Notes under the pieces: model-generated | What the model saw: only the letters and a program-made list of their open reading frames with translations | Database searches by the model: none | What the model was told of the DNA's origin: nothing | Shown: positions 35,053-43,659 of the stretch, in pieces | Position numbering within the stretch: the stretch's first letter is position 1 | How the letters are laid out: each line of letters begins with the position of its first letter | Translations under genes and position numbers: made by a program | Origin: Enterococcus hulanensis | Lineage (GTDB): Bacteria; Bacillota; Bacilli; Lactobacillales; Enterococcaceae | NCBI RefSeq assembly: GCF_005405485.1 | Contig: NZ_BJED01000024.1 | Coordinates: 1-55,688, forward strand | Reading direction: 5' to 3' | Length of the DNA: 55,688 nt

Positions 35053-36474
35053 TTATGATTTCATCAATCGAGAAAAATTACCAAACTCCTGTTTAATTGC
35101 TTTCAAATTCAATAAAATAAACAAAGCATATGCACAGAGGTACAGAAAGAAACTAATTAAACTATTTTTAAAAAAAAGATTACTTGAAATAAAGAATATA
35201 CTCAGTAAGGATTCTTGAACAAGCTTCTTATTTAAATTAATTTTGAGAGTTTTGCTCAATAGATACTCAGCTAAATTGCATCTAATTGCCAAACAAAGAA
35301 TAATCAGACTGACTGATAATAGTAAACTCTCAAAAAGATAAACAGTAATGGCACCTACAACGATAGAAATTCCAAGAGTGATAATATTTACCAATAAAAT
35401 TGTTTTTTCTTTACGTAATGTTTTTAAATATGTATTTATCAGCAAAGACATCCTACCCTCGTAAACGACCATCGGAAACAAGATGCCCATGTACATTAAA
35501 CTCACAGAGTATTGAGGTAACCAAGCCACTAAAATAAATTTTACTGGCACATAGAAAATCAAGAATGAATAAGTGATTGGCACAAATAATGTTCGCAATG
35601 TCAAAAACAAGCTAGACAGATGGTCATTGTTGGTTCTTCTTAACAGCGGAAACATAACAACTCCAACTGCATTGATAAAAGTTAAAAACATATTGGAAAT
35701 ACTCAGTGTAAAAGAAAGCTTCCCAAATGCCTCAATCGACCATCTATGTTGTACAAAGAACCGAATTGTACCAATGATTAACATACTAGCAATATTACTC
35801 AACATTAATTTACTGCCAATATCAATATTATCTAGAATTTCTTTCCAAAGAATTTTTATAGATACTAAAGGACTAAATAGCATATCTCTTATTTGATACA
35901 TTCCCCAAAAAGTGATCAACAATTTTGATAATATATCAAGAAGAATTAACCCCAAAAAATTCCTTCCACCTAAAAGAAAATAACCAGCTAGAAATAGAAC
36001 ATACAGATATCTATCGCTCCTGGATAGATGAGCATACTCTTTAATCCTATTAGTTGATTGTAAGATATATTGTATAAATTGTTTTGCAATTGTAATTACA
36101 GCCACTACAGCCGTTAAAATCAAAATAATCGACTTATTCGATGCAGGTAATACAAAGAAAGCATACCCACCGACTATCATTGCTAAAAATAGCTCAAAAA
36201 GAGCCAAATACCAGTACTGAGATCCCAAACTAGATTTGTTTAAATCATCATACTCTTCGCCACCTATTTTTAAATATATACCATCTATCCATCCCAAATG
36301 TAAAAAGCCCACATAAGACGAGTAGAAAACATATAATTGCCAATAGCTATATTCTTTTACACCTAATAATTTTGGCACAAATAAATTCAATAATACTGAT
36401 ATTAACAAAGTAACAAAATTTGCGGCAACAGTATAATAAAGATTTTTGATCACATTTTTAGCTTTGGAGTTCAT
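35053..36474 (-). CDS. Wzx-like polysaccharide flippase
   Basis: A 473-residue polytopic protein with about twelve to fourteen helices, beginning VIKNLYYTVAANFVTLLISVLLNLFVPKLLG, the usual opening of the RfbX/Wzx group of MOP exporters. It should flip the lipid-linked repeat unit of the decoration across the membrane. The frame is open for 14 more codons, but GGAGG lies seven bases before the ATG at 36474. The gene overlaps the end of the polymerase gene by 17 bases, so the two are coupled. Sequence divergence is typical of this family; assignment rests on topology and context. Confidence 0.82.
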   Translation of the reverse strand: MNSKAKNVIKNLYYTVAANFVTLLISVLLNLFVPKLLGVKEYSYWQLYVFYSSYVGFLHLGWIDGIYLKIGGEEYDDLNKSSLGSQYWYLALFELFLAMIVGGYAFFVLPASNKSIILILTAVVAVITIAKQFIQYILQSTNRIKEYAHLSRSDRYLYVLFLAGYFLLGGRNFLGLILLDILSKLLITFWGMYQIRDMLFSPLVSIKILWKEILDNIDIGSKLMLSNIASMLIIGTIRFFVQHRWSIEAFGKLSFTLSISNMFLTFINAVGVVMFPLLRRTNNDHLSSLFLTLRTLFVPITYSFLIFYVPVKFILVAWLPQYSVSLMYMGILFPMVVYEGRMSLLINTYLKTLRKEKTILLVNIITLGISIVVGAITVYLFESLLLSVSLIILCLAIRCNLAEYLLSKTLKINLNKKLVQESLLSIFFISSNLFFKNSLISFFLYLCAYALFILLNLKAIKQEFGNFSRLMKS

Positions 36475-37873
36475 CTTTTTCCTCCGAATGAATTTTACTG
36501 TTTCTAATTGTTCCATTTACTTGACCAATTAATAACCAAAAAACTAATGGTGAACTAGTAGACATGAAAAATATTTCATTATGAAATAGTCCAGAAGTCG
36601 CAAGTCCTAAGACCACAATAGCTGAATATAAAATCTGTAAATCTAATACGTTCACTTTAAAAAAGTATCTCACTGTATTGAATAAAGATTTCAGCAGAAA
36701 AACTAAAACACAAACAACACCAAATATACCGGTACAAACCAAAACATTAAGATAGGCATTGTGCACAGCTAAGTTACTTTTAGCAAGATATGTATTTGGT
36801 ACATACTTTTGAGCATAATCATGAATAGATTTCGGCCCAACCCCGACAAATGGACTAGTTTTGATAATCTCTATCCCACTTTTCCAAAGGGTAAAGCGCA
36901 TATTTGATATATCCCCACTTCTCTCTACATCTTCCCTATCCAAATTAACTTCTTTATCAGATGTTACCAAATCTTTTGAATGATTTTTGTGAAACTGGGC
37001 AGCTGTATATTCTGGTAGGGAGCTTAAAACTTTTTTACTACCCTCTACAAATCCTATACAAAAACTCCCGAGCAAAATCGCAATAATAGCTGCTTTATAA
37101 ATTCTATTTAATTTATTCTTATTGGCAAATTTCCAATACATTGAAAAAAAAGATAAGGTGCTAACCATAACAATTAGAACAATTAAAGCGTTCCTAGATC
37201 CTGATAGTCCGATAAAACTAATTTGAATAATAATGTTTAAAATCAAAATAATTTTAACCAATATATTTTTGGCGATATTCTTGAAAAGATATACAGAGAT
37301 AATTATGGAGACTCCTGCCATGACCCCTGAATAATTCGGATCAGCGTAGGCTCCAAAAAGGCGGTTTTCAACAAATCCAATTCTTAACGGATTGGTTTTT
37401 CCTTCAATCCTTGTGATAAAAGAATAACCTGTAAAGAACATTCCTAACGAAATAGTGGACATCAAAAATGAAAATGCTACTAGAATGGATTGAAACCATA
37501 AAAAAAATTTTGCCTTTAATGCATTTCGCTTGGAAAATTCATATATAACTAGTAGAAACAACACTTCCCAACAAAAATTTTTTATATTTGCAGGAAAAGA
37601 AAATTGTCTGTTCAAAACTATCGATATTCCAAATATTACCAAGAATGAAACTAATGCAATATCAAAATCAAACTTTTTTCTTTTTCTTAATATTTCGTAA
37701 AATTCAAATAGGATTATTAAACCTCCAACTAATCCTGACACAGCAAAAATTGCTGAATCTATATATGTCGGAATTAAACTCCACTCTCCGATTGATCTAA
37801 GTAATGTAATCGTATATAGGAGTAATATATATATTCCAATAATTCTATTTTTATGGTCTATTTCCGTTTTCAT
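36458..37873 (-). CDS. Wzy-like O-antigen polymerase/ligase family protein
   Basis: A 471-residue membrane protein with about ten to twelve helices. A large outside loop (about 280-370) contains GVGPKSIHDYAQKYVPNTY followed by NLAVHNAYLNVLVCTGIFG, the Wzy_C/O-antigen ligase signature (H-N-x-Y/F near the loop end). It may polymerise repeat units or ligate the finished decoration to the rhamnan. GGAGGACTACTG precedes the ATG. It lies between the SDR and flippase genes in a tightly packed operon. Confidence 0.84.
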   Translation of the reverse strand: MKTEIDHKNRIIGIYILLLYTITLLRSIGEWSLIPTYIDSAIFAVSGLVGGLIILFEFYEILRKRKKFDFDIALVSFLVIFGISIVLNRQFSFPANIKNFCWEVLFLLVIYEFSKRNALKAKFFLWFQSILVAFSFLMSTISLGMFFTGYSFITRIEGKTNPLRIGFVENRLFGAYADPNYSGVMAGVSIIISVYLFKNIAKNILVKIILILNIIIQISFIGLSGSRNALIVLIVMVSTLSFFSMYWKFANKNKLNRIYKAAIIAILLGSFCIGFVEGSKKVLSSLPEYTAAQFHKNHSKDLVTSDKEVNLDREDVERSGDISNMRFTLWKSGIEIIKTSPFVGVGPKSIHDYAQKYVPNTYLAKSNLAVHNAYLNVLVCTGIFGVVCVLVFLLKSLFNTVRYFFKVNVLDLQILYSAIVVLGLATSGLFHNEIFFMSTSSPLVFWLLIGQVNGTIRNSKIHSEEKDELQS

Positions 37874-37902
37874 CAGTAGTCCTCCAAAAAAACCAGAAAA
37901 TT

Positions 37903-38973
37903 CTATTTAAAAGAATCATGGCTATCTATTTCTGTTTTTAAAATCTCAATCGTGTGGTTAATCGCTTCATCAAGATTGAAGCAAGATTCCCAGCCCAATT
38001 TAGCTACCTTCTCTGAACTCATTACCGCTGTATTAGCCTTCGAAAATCCCTTAGCTTCATCTTCATCTGGAAGATCATATATAACTTTTTTATTTGCACT
38101 TTTCGCTATTTTTTCTGCAAATTCTTTCAAATGAATATTATATTGATCCGAAGCAATGTTGTATGCCTCTCCCTTTTCTCCATAAATCAACAGAAATAAT
38201 AAACTAGATACAATATCAAATACATATGCATAAGAGTAAAATTGATTTCCATCACTCTTTAAAACTATATCTTTTTCATGAACTGCATTCAAAATGAATT
38301 GCGAAGAAGCTTTAGAATCATTTAGTAACATAGTAGGACCAAAAGTTCTTGCAATCCTTGGAATTACTACATCAATATCATACTTTTCAATATAAGCTTG
38401 ACAAAGAGATTCACTAACTCTTTTCCCTTCAGGATAACCCGCACGCAATGTATTGCAATCAATGTAACCACAATAATTTTCAGTAAAACCATCAATATCT
38501 CCACGATTTTCACCATATATCTCCACTGTGGATAGAAATAAACAACGTTTTGCACTACTTTCTATAGCATGTCTCAGAACGTTTTCAATACCACTGATAT
38601 TAGTAATTATTGTTCCAATTGGATCATTAGCATATGATTTTGGGTGAGTATTGCTAGCTCCATGAATAATATAATCAACCTTTATATTTTCAGAAATTGG
38701 ATTTACTATATCACCTTCTATAAATTCCAACATTGGATCCAATTCATAAGCGGAAAATCTTTCCGCTAAACGCTCCTTACTACGCCCCATTGCATAGATA
38801 GTAATTTGTGCTTCCATACGTTTATTTCTATACATTAAAAGATCAATTAAACATGAACCAATCATCCCGGTTGCTCCAATGATTAAAAAGGAGTGTCCGT
38901 CTATTTTCGACCAGTCATAGTTAAGCTGACTTATTCTATCTATATCTTTTAAATAAATATCGTTTTTTATCAT
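37903..38973 (-). CDS. NAD-dependent epimerase/dehydratase (extended SDR)
   Basis: A 356-residue extended SDR. The cofactor motif LIIGATGMIGSCLID lies near 31-45, the serine in FLSTVEIYGE near 150 and the YxxxK pair in AGYPEGKRVSE near 180. It resembles UDP-glucuronate decarboxylase/epimerase-like enzymes. Its position 12 bases after a TarI/IspD-like cytidylyltransferase suggests they make one activated precursor together. In CDP-ribitol or CDP-mannitol pathways a reductase partners such a cytidylyltransferase, so a ketose- or sugar-phosphate reductase role is possible but unproven. AAGGAAG precedes the ATG. Confidence 0.75.
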   Translation of the reverse strand: MIKNDIYLKDIDRISQLNYDWSKIDGHSFLIIGATGMIGSCLIDLLMYRNKRMEAQITIYAMGRSKERLAERFSAYELDPMLEFIEGDIVNPISENIKVDYIIHGASNTHPKSYANDPIGTIITNISGIENVLRHAIESSAKRCLFLSTVEIYGENRGDIDGFTENYCGYIDCNTLRAGYPEGKRVSESLCQAYIEKYDIDVVIPRIARTFGPTMLLNDSKASSQFILNAVHEKDIVLKSDGNQFYSYAYVFDIVSSLLFLLIYGEKGEAYNIASDQYNIHLKEFAEKIAKSANKKVIYDLPDEDEAKGFSKANTAVMSSEKVAKLGWESCFNLDEAINHTIEILKTEIDSHDSFK

Positions 38974-38985
38974 ACAAGTGCTTCC

Positions 38986-39687
38986 TTACTGTTTCATCTT
39001 CAAGTAGGCTTTAAAGAGTTCTAAATCTTCTATTGTAGTCAACTTGATATTTTTATCAGAACCTGCAGAAAAATATAATGTTTCTCCCAAATCTACCATC
39101 ATTGTATTGGTATAAGAAGAATCACTCATACCGGTATTCTCAGCGACTGCCTTATCATAAGCCCATTGCAATTTACCAAACTTATATGCCTGTGGAGTAG
39201 AGACTCTTCTAAGAGTGTTTCGATCTACATATTGTTTTGTAGTTTCTTCAGTTTCCTTAATAAAGATTTGTTCATTATATGGAAGAGAAGTAACACCATT
39301 TCCGTATTGATTGCATTTTACAATCACATCTGAAAGTACTAATTCATCTACTAAAGGACGAATTCCGTCGTGAATGATGATTGTTTCGTTTTCATCGCAA
39401 TAATCTTTCAAAAATTGAACTCCGTTATTAATAGATTCTTGCCCCTTGCTTCCTCCTGTAATAACCCACTTTACTTTGTCAATTTGGTATTCATTCACAT
39501 AAGCCCAAAGTGTATCTTCCCAACCAGATTTGCATACGACTAAAATCTGGTCAATTTGGGGATGGTTTTGAAAAGATTCGAGCGTATAAATAATAATTGG
39601 TTTACCTTCGATAATAATGAATTGTTTTGGAATATCTTGTCCCATTCTTTTTCCGACACCGCCCGCAATAATAATTGCTGTACTCAT
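38986..39687 (-). CDS. TarI/IspD-family cytidylyltransferase
   Basis: A 233-residue nucleotidyltransferase. The motif AIIIAGGVGKRMGQDIPKQF binds CTP, with IIIHDGIRPLV near 105 and RRVSTPQAYKF near 157. IspD makes an isoprenoid precursor, TarI makes CDP-ribitol; the surroundings (LicD, SDR, EpaR-like enzyme) favour activation of a polyol phosphate for a teichoic-acid-like decoration. The longer frame starts with GTG at 39696, but GAGGAG abuts it; the ATG at 39687 has proper spacing. Confidence 0.8.
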   Translation of the reverse strand: MSTAIIIAGGVGKRMGQDIPKQFIIIEGKPIIIYTLESFQNHPQIDQILVVCKSGWEDTLWAYVNEYQIDKVKWVITGGSKGQESINNGVQFLKDYCDENETIIIHDGIRPLVDELVLSDVIVKCNQYGNGVTSLPYNEQIFIKETEETTKQYVDRNTLRRVSTPQAYKFGKLQWAYDKAVAENTGMSDSSYTNTMMVDLGETLYFSAGSDKNIKLTTIEDLELFKAYLKMKQ

Positions 39688-39705
39688 TAAAAACACTCCT
39701 CTGAA

Positions 39706-40662
39706 CTATTTATTTTTTATTATAAACCTTGCATCCGCAAGTATCGGATGGATTGCTGTATATGAACTCAGGCTAGAAATTAATTTGAACATGCTAGTTT
39801 TCTCAATGATTTCAATTCTCTTATTATATTCCTGGAGCAAACTCTGCAATACAGATAACTTTTTCTTTCTATCATTTATTAAATATTCTGTCTTATTTAG
39901 ATAATTAATATTCGACTGCGTTATCTCTTTCAAACGTCTTAGTTTACCCAAACGTATTCCGATACGACTCTTTTTCTGATCTATTAAGTTTTCTCCTCTG
40001 ATAGCACTTTCTCCGTGTTTTCTCCACTTTCCAGTAGCTTCATCCAAATAGAAAAGACTATCCGACAAAACAGCTGTAGACCACATTGTAATATCATGTA
40101 CTGCTGTAATAGCATTATCTTTATATAAATTTATTTCTGGTAAGAAGTCCTTTCTTAAAGCATAAACCCAGCCAGGTCTATTTAGATAGACATTTTTCTT
40201 AGTGAATTGAACTTGCCTATTAGTTTGTACGTTTCTTATAACTCTTTCACTACAAGGATATGATACACCACCTAACTCTATCAATTCATCGTAATCACTC
40301 ACCAAGACATTAACCTCATTAGTTTCAAACATAGAGATCATTCGCTCGATTTTGTCATGATACCAGATATCATCTTGATCAGAAGTGAATATGATATCAC
40401 CACTTGCCATATTTAGTAAATTAAAAAAATTATTTCGCCATCCTACATTTTCATTGTTTTCGATAATTTCCCAATTTGACAAATTATTATCTGAGATAAA
40501 TTTCTTAACGATTTGGACAGTATTATCTGTGGATCCATCATCTCTTATTATTACCTCTTTAATAGGATAAGACTGTAACCTTAATGTTTCCAATTGTTCA
40601 ATTATATTCTTTTCCCCATTAAACGTGGGCATAACAATAGATGCACTTAGTTCTTTATTCAA
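39706..40662 (-). CDS. GT2 glycosyltransferase (rhamnosyltransferase-like)
   Basis: A 318-residue GT-A enzyme: SIVMPTFNGEKNIIEQL near 9-25, VIIRDDGSTDNTV near 37 and the metal motif TSDQDDIW near 95. The D-Q-D-D-I-W form is common in RgpB-like rhamnosyl- and galactosyltransferases. No membrane helix is seen; a basic coiled segment lies near the C-terminus. Donor and acceptor unknown. The start is TTG at 40662, preceded by GGTGA at a good distance; no ATG occurs before the conserved fold begins. Confidence 0.82.
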   Translation of the reverse strand: MNKELSASIVMPTFNGEKNIIEQLETLRLQSYPIKEVIIRDDGSTDNTVQIVKKFISDNNLSNWEIIENNENVGWRNNFFNLLNMASGDIIFTSDQDDIWYHDKIERMISMFETNEVNVLVSDYDELIELGGVSYPCSERVIRNVQTNRQVQFTKKNVYLNRPGWVYALRKDFLPEINLYKDNAITAVHDITMWSTAVLSDSLFYLDEATGKWRKHGESAIRGENLIDQKKSRIGIRLGKLRRLKEITQSNINYLNKTEYLINDRKKKLSVLQSLLQEYNKRIEIIEKTSMFKLISSLSSYTAIHPILADARFIIKNK

Positions 40663-40680
40663 TATAATTCACCGCTCTTT

Positions 40681-41496
40681 TTATTCATCCATCTTCATTA
40701 AAATTTTGTAATGACCCGGAGTTTGCTGTTCCTTAGGAGGTAGTTGCATATAATCCCCATAAAGATTATTTAAGTATTCTTCATAACCATAAGGAATAAA
40801 AGAGCTTATGTTTTCGAAATCCACCTTAATAGCTTTAGAAAAAGCATCTCCAGATAAAAACTCTTTTGACCCATGAGTAGAGACGACCATTACTCCAATA
40901 GTATTAGATGTTTGATACTTTTCATTTGTCTTTCTTGCTAAAGAATCGATTTTTTTTGCAAAATAATTTGGCCCTTTTAAATTTGCATAAGGCTTGATTA
41001 TATTTTTTAAAAACTTCATTTTTTCGGTAGGGCGGTACTTCTTCTTAGTGCCTGATCCGCGCAGCAAATCCAATATTCTTACTTTTTTGACTATTTTTGT
41101 CTGTTCGTCTATATTATCAGGCAGTCTATCTATTGGAAAGATATCAATAAATAATCCATGTTGAACGGTTCTATACTCATCATTGATGAAAGTTGTTGGC
41201 AAATCAATTTTTGCAAAAGGGTATTCCCAGTTATCCATTGTTTCAATACAGTTTAATCTGTATTTAGAATCTAAATAACTAATATTCTCAATAAGCTTGT
41301 CATAATCTGAACGTAACATCATGATATCTAAATCATCATCCCAAGGAATAAATCCTTTATGCCTCATAGCTCCAATAAGGGATCCCCCAGAAAGAAAATA
41401 GTCTATCTGAAGTTTATTACATACACGATTAAATTCATTTAATAACTCTAATAAACCCACATGTATCTCATCTAAGGTTAAAACCTTGTCAGTCAT
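40681..41496 (-). CDS. LicD-family phosphotransferase
   Basis: A 271-residue LicD protein. The hallmark is FLSGGSLIGAMRHKGFIPW followed by DDDLDIMML near 36-60, a nucleotidyltransferase-fold core. Family members move phosphocholine or another phospho-polyol from a CDP carrier onto a glycan. Together with the cytidylyltransferase at 38986 this points to a phosphodiester-linked substituent. The frame starts five codons earlier with GTG, but GAGGAG lies within that stretch; the ATG at 41496 is one base after the stop of the upstream gene, so translation is coupled. Confidence 0.87.
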   Translation of the reverse strand: MTDKVLTLDEIHVGLLELLNEFNRVCNKLQIDYFLSGGSLIGAMRHKGFIPWDDDLDIMMLRSDYDKLIENISYLDSKYRLNCIETMDNWEYPFAKIDLPTTFINDEYRTVQHGLFIDIFPIDRLPDNIDEQTKIVKKVRILDLLRGSGTKKKYRPTEKMKFLKNIIKPYANLKGPNYFAKKIDSLARKTNEKYQTSNTIGVMVVSTHGSKEFLSGDAFSKAIKVDFENISSFIPYGYEEYLNNLYGDYMQLPPKEQQTPGHYKILMKMDE

Positions 41497-41497
41497 C

Positions 41498-42592
41498 TTA
41501 ATACTCCTCACAATCTTGATTATAGATCTTACTCATTTGATCTGTTGTATACGAAACATCATAACTTTGCAATTCTTCGCCTATTTCATTAGTGTACGGA
41601 GGAGTCAGTATTTCTTTTACCCATTCATCACGATCTTTACTAAGCGGAATAAACCTGACATTGTCAGTTACTTTAGTGTCCTTCGAAATAGTATTAGCCA
41701 AAACAAGCTTTTTTCCTGCAGCCTGAGCTTCTAAACCAACCATTGGTAGACCTTCATACAAGGAAGTCATTACAAAGACGTTTATAGTACTTAATAGAGC
41801 CGGAATATCTCTCCGCTCTCCCAGCATTTTGACATTCGCCTCAATATTTAGCTTCTGAATCTTTTGTGTCAATTCTTGTTTCAAAGATCCTTTTCCAACA
41901 ATTATCAAATATGAGTTAGGTTTTTCTTCCAACAAACTCGAAAAAATATCTAATAAATAGGTTTGATTTTTCTGTTTTTCTAATCTACCAATATTACCTA
42001 TCACAAAAGCATCTTCCGGGATACCAATTTCTGTCCGTTTAATTACTTGGTCTTTTTTTTCTTTTCTGTAAAGGCTCAGTTCAATTCCATTGTGTACAAT
42101 TTCGAAAGGCTGCTCTTTAAATAGACTTACTCCTGCCTCTTGACTAACAGCCAAAAAGTCCGTCGCATTTTCTAAAAGCAAACGATTTAGAAATCTTCTT
42201 AAAAAATTCATTATAATATTTTGGGATTTGCCATCTTCTGTAGCATGACTATGAGCAATTCTCTGCTTGATTCTATTTTTTTTTGCTAGCCATAAATTAA
42301 TGCCCCCTCCAAAATAGACTTCATTATGAGCTATATCAAAATTTTCTTGTCTCAACAATCGGTTTACTTGTATCATATATTTGAAAATGTTTTTCTTAGG
42401 ATTTGTAACACTGAAAATCCGTCCACCAAGATTTTTAATTTCATCGTTATAGTCGGTAACCTGCTTAAAATCATCGTAAATCAAAAAATCAAATTGAAAT
42501 TTATCGCGATCGATCCTACGATAAAGATTCATCATGAATGATTCAGCGCCTCCTAACCCCATCCGACCCTGAAAATGCAAAACTCGTTTCAT
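41498..42592 (-). CDS. GT4 glycosyltransferase
   Basis: A 364-residue GT-B enzyme. The N-terminal motif GRMGLGGAESFMMNLYRRID is the acceptor-side glycine loop of the EpsF/CapM-like group, and the retaining-enzyme motif EGLPMVGLEAQAAG lies near 280. The segment GNIGRLEKQKNQTYLLD around 200 is the usual donor-domain start. It probably builds part of the decoration repeat unit. GAGGGG precedes the ATG. Confidence 0.85.
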   Translation of the reverse strand: MKRVLHFQGRMGLGGAESFMMNLYRRIDRDKFQFDFLIYDDFKQVTDYNDEIKNLGGRIFSVTNPKKNIFKYMIQVNRLLRQENFDIAHNEVYFGGGINLWLAKKNRIKQRIAHSHATEDGKSQNIIMNFLRRFLNRLLLENATDFLAVSQEAGVSLFKEQPFEIVHNGIELSLYRKEKKDQVIKRTEIGIPEDAFVIGNIGRLEKQKNQTYLLDIFSSLLEEKPNSYLIIVGKGSLKQELTQKIQKLNIEANVKMLGERRDIPALLSTINVFVMTSLYEGLPMVGLEAQAAGKKLVLANTISKDTKVTDNVRFIPLSKDRDEWVKEILTPPYTNEIGEELQSYDVSYTTDQMSKIYNQDCEEY

Positions 42593-42604
42593 TATAAGAC
42601 CCCT

Positions 42605-43645
42605 CTAATATTTTCTCTTCAATAACGTCATTATTCCCGGCATCCTTGTTTCAACGAACGCTCCCGTACTGAGTGCAAATATAAGTATCTGTCTCGGCAT
42701 ATTGAAGAGGAATTTAGTTATTTTCTTTGCAATAGTATCAGTCACCGCAATTTTTTTTGCCTCTGCTATAGAACTGTCTATTAAGATTGAGCGGACTTCA
42801 GCCTTTTTTTGCTTTCTGTTGATTTTATCTGTTTCTAAAATTGAAAAAATGACAGAAGTGGTTCCTTTAAGTAATAAAGCGGCCATCCCATTCTTATCCT
42901 CATCATTAGTCAACGCATTGCTACGTTCATAAAACTCCTTGAAAGTATCAAACTTACCTTCTTTATATTGATTCGTGATTCCTAAACCACCTTCGAATTC
43001 ATAAACGTATTCAATTTTTGGGTTCATCACAACTTTAGAGCAATACTTGTAATAATCTAAGTTGAAAATTCGATCTTCACAGCTTCGATAGTCTTTGAAC
43101 CGAATAACATTTTTTATAATAATATCTCGACGATAGCACTTATTCCATACAACATACATGAGCTGTTTATTCATTAATTGATACATATCGGCTAAAAATT
43201 CATCGTTGCTGGAATAAATGTGCTCTTCAACAAGATAGTTCTTTTCATCTACAATTTTGCCTTGATTTAATGTTCTAAACATAAAAGAACTGATAATCAA
43301 GTCAAGATCAGGTTCAACAGAAAAGATACTCAAATAGTCATCTAATACTTCTTTTTCGGGAAAATCATCCGCATCAAAAAATAGTAGATACTCTCCTCTG
43401 GATTGTTCAATTCCGAAATTTCTAGCCAATCCAGGACCTTCATTTTTTTTACTTAATAAGATAAATCGCGGATCATTACTAATACAAGTTTGGATCACTT
43501 TCCTCGTGTTGTCTTTTGAACCATCATCAATGAGTAATACTTCAAACCCGGGGGTAATGATGTCTTTTAATACATTAATTGTTTTTGTTATAGTCGATTC
43601 TGCATTATATACTGGAATAATAATACTAAATTTTAAACTAGACAC
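42605..43645 (-). CDS. GT2 glycosyltransferase
   Basis: A 346-residue GT-A enzyme: FSIIIPVYNAESTITKTI near 6-23, VLLIDDGSKDNTRKV near 36, ARNFGIEQSRGEYLLFFDADD near 76-96 (the DADD metal motif). A basic, hydrophobic C-terminus may associate with the membrane. It resembles EpsH/CpsJ-type transferases. The start is GTG at 43645, preceded by GAGGTG. Second gene after epaR in the leftward operon, so it may add the second sugar of the repeat unit. Confidence 0.84.
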   Translation of the reverse strand: MSSLKFSIIIPVYNAESTITKTINVLKDIITPGFEVLLIDDGSKDNTRKVIQTCISNDPRFILLSKKNEGPGLARNFGIEQSRGEYLLFFDADDFPEKEVLDDYLSIFSVEPDLDLIISSFMFRTLNQGKIVDEKNYLVEEHIYSSNDEFLADMYQLMNKQLMYVVWNKCYRRDIIIKNVIRFKDYRSCEDRIFNLDYYKYCSKVVMNPKIEYVYEFEGGLGITNQYKEGKFDTFKEFYERSNALTNDEDKNGMAALLLKGTTSVIFSILETDKINRKQKKAEVRSILIDSSIAEAKKIAVTDTIAKKITKFLFNMPRQILIFALSTGAFVETRMPGIMTLLKRKY

Positions 43646-43659
43646 TTTTTCACCTCGAG

